NCBI GenBank assembly: GCA_025642065.1
Contig: JAODUP010000555.1
Span: forward strand, 358,501 to 422,500
Reading direction: 5' to 3'
From: Paralvinella palmiformis
Taxonomy: Eukaryota > Annelida > Polychaeta > Terebellida > Alvinellidae
DNA length: 64,000 nt
Shown here: positions 36,501-47,211 of the stretch, in pieces
Position numbering within the stretch: position 1 is the stretch's first letter
How the letters are laid out: every line of letters starts with the position of its first letter
Translations under genes and position numbers: made by a program
The notes under the pieces: generated by a model
Databases searched by the model: none
What the model was told of the DNA's origin: nothing
What the model saw: only the letters and a program-made list of their open reading frames with translations

Positions 36501-38969
36501 TGCTTGACTAGTGTGACAGGGGGCGTCTCCGTGGTCTAGCGGTAGCGTGTTGGACTACAGATCACTACCACTCGTGTTCAAATCCCGGCGTGGGCATATC
36601 TGAAGGTTGTTTCGTCTTTGACTTCGTCTCATTACCTTTGGAGGTCGCTCGGCCCATTTAGCCTACCTTGTGCACAAAAATGGCCGTAAAACATCAATCA
36701 TCATCATCATCATTTGACTAGTGTGACATTAATTACACGCCTCAGCATGAAAAGTCGCCACTCTGGATTCGGTCTGCTGACGAATCGTCCAGAGTTTGAA
36801 TTCACGGATCGAGTTTCTCTGTGCATGTGCCTTATTACACACAACTAAACAACACACATTCGCACACACACACACACACACACACGGTGTATCGAGTAAC
36901 ACGGCGTGGATCAATTAACAAATAGATATCCATTAAAAAGTTACACGGACTTATTCAATTTAATGGCCGAGGTTTTTAAATACAAAGGTATTCGGATACT
37001 GCGGATAAGTGGCCTTATAATACCTGAGCTGAGAGAGAGGAATGTGACTGCGGGGAGGGGGAGGGGGGCTTATACGGTTAGTCTTATGATTGATTATTCA
37101 AGGATATTACACGGAAATCTTACCAGCGTTAATTACAGATATCTTATTGTCCATAACCAATCTAATTACTGGTCACGGCACAGAATATTTATGTTTTCAG
37201 GCGGAGACGCCTCATTGACTGACCTCAAAGGCAGAGCCGTCAACGAGGAGGTTTACGAAGACAAAGGCAAGCTGGTGTTTGACAACAAATATAGGCAAGC
37301 CGACTTGCCTGGTCTCTGGGTGGCGGGTGAGTAACAACCGATCGTAGTGATACAGTCGGCCCTCGATTAGCTGGCGCTTAGTGGGAGCCGTTTGGTCACA
37401 AATTTACGGTACCCGGGTTCTAATAGCAGAAATGAAATATATCCCCAAATTATCGAAATAGCACAACGAAGACACTCGACAGGTTATCAATTATGTTCAT
37501 ATCCTGTACACTGTGTAGTGATCAACAACGACATCGGGAAGGCTGAGAGATGGCTCAAGTCCTGGGCGAGAGTGAACACAACAAAGGGTGACCGCCGTCT
37601 CATAGACGTCGCCACGGCCATGAGACGAAAGGAGATAGTACGACTTTTGGAAGAGTACGAACACATCAACGAATTCGTCTGCGCCACGCTGGCCTGTGAC
37701 CTGAGGAGAATGAAGAATATTATAGCTCTGGGCAAAGGTAGGTGTGGCGGAAGGGGTCGGGGTAGGTGTGTGGGGGGGGAAGGTTGGGATAGAGGGAAGG
37801 TGGAAAGAGGGTGATATGACCAGATGTAGCTTTATTTATTAACTACCTTAAATATCATCTACCACCTTAGACATCACTGACTACATTCTAAACCATCTAC
37901 CACCTTAGACATCACCTACCACCTTAGACATCACCTACCAACTAAGATCACTACCTACCACCTACAACCTTAGACACATCGTACCCCCAGAATCACTAAC
38001 TACCACTTCACTCGCCACCCACTTGCCACCTTACTCACCTCATGCCACCTTACATACCACCCACCATTTCATCTCCTATCATACTCTTCACCTATTTACC
38101 CCTCCCCCACACTAATTAGCCACTTATAACATTACTCATCACTGACCTATGATCTTAGAAACTACTCACCTATAATTTTACTCACCTAACTGCTACTTTA
38201 CTCACTATTGACCTATCACCTTACTCATCCCCCATTAGTCACCTTAATCACCATCTGCTTATAACCTTATTCACCACCCACCTATAACCTTACTTACCAC
38301 ATACCTGCTACTCTAATCACCATCCACCTATAACCTTACTCACCACCCACCTACTACTCTACTCATCACCCACCTATAACGTTACTCACCACCCACCTAT
38401 AACCTTACTCACCACCCACCTACTACTCTACTCATCACCCACTTGTAACGTTACTCACCACCCACCTATAACCTTACTCACCACCCACCTACTACTCTAC
38501 TAATCATCTACCCATAACGTTACTTACCGCCCACCTATAACCTTACCCACCACCCACCTACTACTCTGCCCATCACCCACCTATAACGTTACTCACCACC
38601 CACCACCCTGCTCGTTTCAGGTAAGAACAAGGTAAACACAATTGACGACTTTTTCCATGTCGGCTTTACCTGGGATCGTCACGCTGAGTTTATGCCGAGA
38701 CCTATCATTATATCAGCCATGGAACTGTGTACACCTGAGGTAGTTGAGTTTTTGTTGACATTTGGAGCAGATCTCAGTAAACAACACGAAGGTAAATGTA
38801 TATGCGTATATGTGTAAGTGTATGTATATCCGTTTGTTTGTGTGTTTGTTTGTGTGTTTGTTTTCGTGCGTGCGTGCGTGCGTGACTTCATACGTGGATG
38901 TTTCTCTGTGTGTATGTATGTTCGCCATTTTCTTACACATTGAAGGAACTATACAAATTGTCATTCTTC

Positions 38970-39028
<59 letters not shown>

Positions 39029-40713
39029 CGTGCTAAATTGTGTTGGTTAGCCTCAGTACTGGTCACACCTGAGACATATCCTATGAACTCCGCTGCGCTA
39101 CAAATATCCAGTTCAGGGTTCCAATCCGACTCACAGCTGTATTTGTTGAATGTTTCTTCGCGGTGTCAGGTAATTTGACCGGTGACGAGGACCGGGAACC
39201 CGGCTCATAGCACCCAGGGGCAACTCCCCGGAGAAATATCCCATAAAAAGTCCAACTCGGTTCCAGTCGAACCATAGCACGTAGGTTCTCGTTTAGAGGC
39301 CTCCCTCAAACTCCCTCATCGCCCCTTATCACAAGAAAGAAGACATGAGCAGCATAAGAGTATTACGTGTAAAAGACAATTTGTCGAAGCATCACTGTTT
39401 GTTTACATTTCTAATCTATTATTTTCACCGGATGTTGAACCTTAATGCGTATTCAACGAAGCCTGAAGGCCATTTCACGGTTTAAGGCATTTACGACATG
39501 GCTGAGTTTCGGAACTTTTCACGTTTGCAAAAATAAACAAACAAATGAAATAACCCGCAGTTTTCCATCTCTTCCTAACATTGGTAGTCTGTTTATAAGC
39601 CGGTCAACTGGTGCATGTATTAGCAGGCTGTCGATCGATTCGAACCCAGGTGTTACTGGCATTCTAATCGGACACTCTACCACTGAGCCATGGAGGTTAC
39701 TGCGTTGCCCGAAAACAAGGCGTGCCGGAGGTTCTCGCAGAGTGTCATTATCGCATCTGTACGCTGCCATGTTAGCGCATTGGATAGAGCGCTGATCTGA
39801 AAATGTCCAGATTATAAGTTCGAATCCGAGTCATAGCTGTGTTTGTGGGATATCTCCCCGAGAACTGCTCCTCCCCCCGGCGGTGTGTCTCAGGTGTGAC
39901 CAATGTCGAGGCTTAACTAACGAGCCATTATAGCATCGACCTATCACCATTATACAATCATTATATCACCATTATGCAATCATTATATCACCATTATGTA
40001 ATCATTATCTCACCATTATGCGATCATTATATCACCATTATGCAATCATTACATCACCATGATGCAATCATTATGTCACCACCATGCAATCATTATATCA
40101 CCATTATGCAATCATTATATCACCATTATGCAACCAATATACCGCCATTGTATCATAGTTATCTCACCGTGATCACATTATACCACCATCACCCCATTAT
40201 CTTACCATTATACCGTCATACTACCATCTCGGTACCAATATACCACTGTCATAGGACTGAGATACCATTATCCTTAGCGTCCTGTTACCACCATTAGTTT
40301 ACCTTTACGTCAATATACAACATGATGTTATTATACCACATGGTGTCAATATACCACATCATGCCATTATACCACCTTATATTGTTATACTACAATCACG
40401 ACACCAGCACAGCACCATTATTTCCTTCTACCATTATTGTACCATTATGTCTTCTATGATGTATCATTTATATGTATAGTTATCATTATGCCACCATTAT
40501 GCTCCCACCACACAACCCTCTGCCCATTATGACATTACTATAGAAACCATTATACCATCATAATAATACCATCACACCACCGTCATCCAACAATCAGTAA
40601 TACCACCGTTGTACCACCACAACCGACACACACACACACACGCACACACGCACGCGCACACACACGCGCACATACGCACACACCCTCTCTCTCTCTATCT
40701 ATCTATCTATCTA

Positions 40714-40779
<66 letters not shown>

Positions 40780-41938
40780 TTCCCCCTGTTGCCAGAGACA
40801 GCTCCCTGTGGACCAGTAGCGTTCTGGGCTTATCGTGACCATGTATGTAATACTAATGCCCTCAAGATCGCTCAACAAGCATCTGTCTCGTTGAGGGATG
40901 AGATAGGATGTACCATGTTACATCGTGCTATAGCTAAACGGCGTACTGAAGGTAAATAAGACAACCTGATGGTTGTTTATGGGTTGAGTTAATGATTGAG
41001 TAGGTGATTGAGCGAGTCAGTCAGTAAGTCAGTCAGCCAGCCAGTCAGTCAGTCAGTCAGTCTGTCTGTTTGTCTGCCAGTCTGTCTGTTTGTTACTCAC
41101 TCACTCAGTTAGTGAGTGAGTGAGTGAGTGAGTGAGTGAGTGAGTGAGTGAGTGAGTGAGTGAGTGAGTGAGTGAGTGAGTGAGTGAGTGAGTGAAAATG
41201 CATATGAAATTGTTTAAAGTAACTGATGTATTTAGCTCAGCACAGATCACAATAATCCAGACAGATCCCGATAAGTGAGATCCCGATCGTGTGATCCGCG
41301 TGTCGAGATAAATCCATTTCACACAAGAAACAAATTATGACTATTTTCTGTGTGTGTGTGTGTGTGTGCGTGTGTATATATGTGTGTATGTGTGTGCGTG
41401 CGCGCATGCGTGTGCGTGTCGTCCATGTCCAACCAATTTCAGGTAAAGTGGAACTCGTACAGACATTGTTGGATCGAGGCATCAACGTGGCATCACGTGA
41501 CTGGGAAGGCAGTACAGCACGTGATTATATCACTATATATGACGTAGAAGATGGCGACACACTGCGACAGGTAAGCCATTAACTGCTGCGAAATATCAGA
41601 ATCCTTCAAACTGGAACAAACGTGTACTCGCACGCACTCGTCGTCGGGATCTATTTGATGAGAAATGTCAACTGGATTATTCAGAACGTAAACGAGATAA
41701 CTAAAAAGTAATTAATAAAGCGGTTCAGTGTTTTCTGTTACAAACATTTTTAAATATGTTAAGATGCGGTTAAATAAGAATTAAATTTAAATTACTCACA
41801 CGTCGGCACGGTCGAGATAATAGAGAGAATAAACAAGACAACAAGTCTATCGGGTAAACATTTATTTATCTAGAAAAAACTCTATTGCTTTAGAGAATAT
41901 TTCTGTATTTGGGTTTGTGTGTCTGTGTGTCTGTATGT

Positions 41939-41997
<59 letters not shown>

Positions 41998-42403
41998 GAC
42001 AGACATATAGATTCATAGGTAGATTATTAATCTGACCGCTACCCGATTATCGCCAATATAAACAATGCCGACCTTTTGACCCTACCCTAATCAGGTTATA
42101 GACAATCACGTGTTGGAGTTAGTTAGTGACGATCAACTTTATAAACTTGAGTCATTCCTACTTGAGGGATACGACCACGTTCTCGACATCAGAGGTACCA
42201 AGAGGAACAAGTCGGCCAGAGAAATAGCGGATCTGAAAGAGTTTAAAGAATTATTGGCCCTTCTCGACGACTGGAATTCTTATCAGGTCAGTATTTAGAC
42301 GGACTGGGTATTTCTTTGTAAACATTCCGAGATTATTGTGATGTGTTTAAAATTTGGTATTGGTTTGGAAATCTGAGTGGGATTGAACTATAGACACTTA
42401 TTT

Positions 42404-42434
<31 letters not shown>

Positions 42435-42908
42435 CATCATCATCATCATCATCAACAACATCATCATTATGATAATCATCATCATCATCATCATCATCAT
42501 CACCATCACCTACAATGACAACCTCAACGTCGTCATCATCATCATCATCATTATTGGTGTTAACAGCAGCTACAGCAGTATTGAAAGCAGCAGAAGTAGT
42601 AGTAGCGGTAATAGTAGTAGTAGTAGCTGTAGTAATAGTAGTAGTAGTAGTAGTAGTAGCTGTAGTAATAGTAGTAGTAGTAGTAGCTGTAATAGTAGTA
42701 GTAGTAGCTGTAATAGTAGTAGTAGTAGTAGCTGTAGTAGCGGTAATGGTAGTAGTAGTAGTACTAGTAGTAGTAGTAGTAGTAGTAGTAGTAATAGTAC
42801 TAGTAGTAGTACTAGTAGTAGTAGTAATAGTAATAGTAGTAGTAATAGTAGTAGTAGTAGTAGTAGTAGCTGTAATAGTAGTAGTAGTAGTAGCTGTAGT
42901 AGCTGTAA

Positions 42909-42947
<39 letters not shown>

Positions 42948-45098
42948 CTGTAGTAGCTGTAATAGCTGTAATAGCTGTAATAGTAGTAGTAGTAGTAGTA
43001 GTAGTAGTAGCTGTAGTAGCCGTAATAGTAGTAGTAGTAGGAGTAGTAAAAACAGTATTACTGAGAGTCGTATCGACGGAAATAATGATATTAGTAGTAC
43101 TAGTTGACCTAGTTTTAACATCAGTGATTATTCTAGTAAATTCTCCATTTCTGAATTATCGCTCATAACTCATTGTTCTTACCGGATATTGATTCCGAAC
43201 AAACGTCCAGGGCGCTTCTGTGGCATAAACGGTAGCGCGGCTGGCCACAGACCTCTAAACTCTGAGTTCAAATCGCGGCGTAGCTCTGTCTGAATGGTTT
43301 TTTATCGTCAATCACTTCGGTTGATCGCTTTTAGAGATTCCTCCCCCCCCCCCTCCCCCGTCTTGTCTAACACATACACAAACCTGACTCGTAAAATTCG
43401 CAACATTTCACATTTCTAACCCGATGGTCTCAATAATAACGACAACGTTATGATATGTATACATCAGTTGATAATTGTCATGAGTTATCAAGGGTAACAT
43501 TTTGTGATAGAGTTACCTTTTATTATATAATAGTTTTTAAATGATGTTTTTTGAGTATTTAGGAAATGTTCAATAAGAGAATTCAGAACTTACATATTAC
43601 CATTTGATAGATGATATTAATAAATGTTATATTTTATTTCCAGGAGGTCAACCGGACGCTACTTATAGCAGCTTCTGATGGAGATATTGTGACAATATCA
43701 AAATTATCTGGCGAGAAACGCTGTGCTTGGTGTAAGTTCACTGCCATACGTACACACGCCAGCAAGTACGCGCGCACATACAAACACATACGTACACACA
43801 CATATATATACATACATACGAACGCACACAGGAACACGCACACACCCACATACACGAACACACACATAAACACACGTACATACATTCACACACGTACATA
43901 CACACACACAAACACACACACACGCATACACAAATGAGAAAACGTTCCTCCCCTAAATGGGCCGAGCGACCTCCAAAGGTAATGAGACGAAGTGAAAGAC
44001 GAAACAACCTTCAGATATGCCCACGCCGGGATTGAACACGGGTGATAGTGATCTGTGGTCCAGCACGCTACCGCTAGACCACGGAGGTGCCCCAATAATT
44101 TCAGAAATAATTTTCATTACATATTTCATTTTCAACAGTTTTTTTTTTAAATTATAAGAGCATCTTATTTTATACGGCATCGAATTTAGCCCCCAAAAAA
44201 CACCGAAACGTGAATGTCCATTTTGTTATCATAGATATCTACATATTGATCATAGATTAAAAGACTCTTCATCTGTAAGAATGGTGACATCACATTCTCA
44301 TCAAATCTATCTCATGTGTCTATTTTAGGTCGCGATAAAGCTGGACGTACACTCCTACACAACGCCGTCCTATACGAACACGTAAACATCGTCATGTTCC
44401 TGGTTGAACAATATCCAAATCTTATAAACACTTTAGACAACGTAAGTACGTCCGAGCTTCCGTAGTCTATTGTGTACAATTGGGATTCCGTAGTTTACGA
44501 TATTCTCCAGGCTTCCATAGTCTGTAATGTTGGTTAGTGTTGTGGGAGAGGGCCAGGAGTAATATGTAGCGATTTTTCTGAACAATGTGAAAGTCTATTA
44601 CATTCAGGTAGCGCAAATTGATGAAATATCAGTGAGATGAAAAATGACAAACGGAGAGATTTTATGACTATTTCTAATATAAATACTACTACTACTACTA
44701 CTACTACTACTGCCAGTAATAGAAGTAATACTACATATATTTTGGAGTATATAGTAGGAGTAATAATATTAGTAATGTTTTTGTTTTTAAATCTAAATAA
44801 AACATTATCAGAAACCTGTCTTTTACTTGCAATATATTGTTTTAGACTGTGTCATCTGATGGAGTGTAGAGAGTATAATACTAACTTGTGTTCTAATCAG
44901 ATGTTCTGTGCTCTATGTTAATCGTGTTGTTTCATCTGCCATTCACAGCTTAATAGAACGCCATTACATCTGTGTGTCTGTTTGAAAAATAGGCAGCGCA
45001 TTTGGCCCATATTACAAGATGGAGGGGCGGATCCCAACCTGGTGGACACGGTTAGCACGCACGCACGCGCGCGCGCGCACACACACACATACACACAG

Positions 45099-45153
<55 letters not shown>

Positions 45154-45431
45154 CACATTACACAGATAAATATTATTGACTTAAGAGCCATGTACAATTT
45201 CAAATGATCCATTTCTAGAAGAAAATCTTTTACAAATTAACTTCAGGTTAAAGATGATTTGTTTCCTTTTCTATACGGTCTTCGTGATTGTTTACCTGTT
45301 TTGTTGTTTAAAAAATATTTATTAATTCTTTCTTCCAGCATAATATGTCGGTTTATGATTATGTCAGAGAACTTGAAACACCAACATTAACTAAAAGTAG
45401 ACCTCGTGGGAGGCGATGGCGAGATTATACG

Positions 45432-45486
<55 letters not shown>

Positions 45487-45542
45487 TGTGTGTCTCTCTC
45501 TCTCCCTCTCATTCTCTCTCTCTCTGTATGTCTGTCTGGCTA

Positions 45543-45595
<53 letters not shown>

Positions 45596-45651
45596 CTCTA
45601 TCTATCTATATATCCCCCCCTCTCTCTCTGTGTGTCTGTGTTTTAATTTTA

Positions 45652-45695
<44 letters not shown>

Positions 45696-46474
45696 TGGTA
45701 CTGGCTCAGAACATCAACATCTCTAAACACTCTTTGAAACCTCTATCTCCATACACATAAATATAAATAAAACTAGACATACATCACTTTAAATATAAAA
45801 TAATCTACAACTCCATATATCAATACATATACATGACTACCAATTGATATGTCTTAGCTACTCATCAGCCTGTGGGACTAATTCGCCTTTCGTACGCGAC
45901 AAATATGTCACGCCCACAGGGAAGCGGCTACATGTAGGCTACGTAGAAAAGCGGAAGCACGTAAAACATACTATTTGATAGCACAGCTCGCAGCAAACAA
46001 CACGTGCGTGTGGTTCAATGATGGCTTGCTACATACATATCATAACTATTTTGACACCACAGTTTACATTCAACAGTAATTTTCTGTGGTCCAAAAGAAA
46101 CCTGTATATAAAGCATTTCGACACCTCAGATGCTGACCTCAGCTTTATTCTGTGTTCGAATAACTGGATAAATCCTACCTATATGAACTATGTATATCGC
46201 TACACGTCCGATTAGTCTGGCGTCGAAGTTCTTCTCTAACCTAAGTGAAAGGTTAGGCCTTTTATAGACCCTCAGCGTGTGGAAGCCGTCAACTGTGTGT
46301 GTGTGTGTGTGTGTGTGCGTGCGTGTGTGTGTGTGAATGCTCGCGCGCGTGCGTGTGAGCAATATATAAAATTCAGAATGTAAAATATGGATTATTCATC
46401 AAAGGGCTGACTGCCACAAGGTCCTTAGTCTTTACCTTGCTGATACTTGCAGCATCTCATCCGTCCTTTTTCGT

Positions 46475-46572
<98 letters not shown>

Positions 46573-47162
46573 GACCATTAATATATTCTGAATCCTATTT
46601 AAAGTCAGATCACTCGACCTACCAATGTCACCACCTCTAACATCAACTGTATCTGTACTCGTTGACCTTCTCCTATTCCAGCCAGCCGACGCTTTACCGC
46701 GAGAGAAGAGCATGAATTACGGCATAAAAGCTCTCAGTTACGAGTTGAACCGACACATGAAGGCTAAAATATTCGACGGCACACTATCAGACATAAAGGA
46801 GCTAACCGGACAGTTTAAGGTGTGCTGCATATTTTAATTAAAACGATATGTTAATAATATTTACATATTTACGAAGCGGCATGCAGATGACCTCGATCGT
46901 TTCAAGGAGATAATTACAGATAATTTTCCTATTACAGGAGGCAGATCTTTCAACGGATGACCTTGATGTGACCTTGTTAAAATTATGCGTTGACCAAAAA
47001 AGAACAGAGATCGCCAAGCATTTGATAGCTACGTGTAGCGCAAGGGCTGACTGTCTTATACCGGTATGTATACACAAACAAGCACGCACGCACACACGCA
47101 CGCACACGCAGGCATACACACGCACACTCACCTATCTATCTATCTTATATGTACATATATAT

Positions 47163-47211
<49 letters not shown>

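Noticed and set aside
36906..37200. Upstream extension of ankyrin exon 8 in the same frame
   Set aside because: A strong acceptor (TTTTCAG) at 37200 fits phase; the upstream part has no ankyrin-like sequence and includes a G-rich low-complexity stretch.
42469..43168. Ser-, Val- and Leu-rich ORFs on both strands
   Set aside because: Translations of an imperfect AGT repeat in an ankyrin-gene intron.
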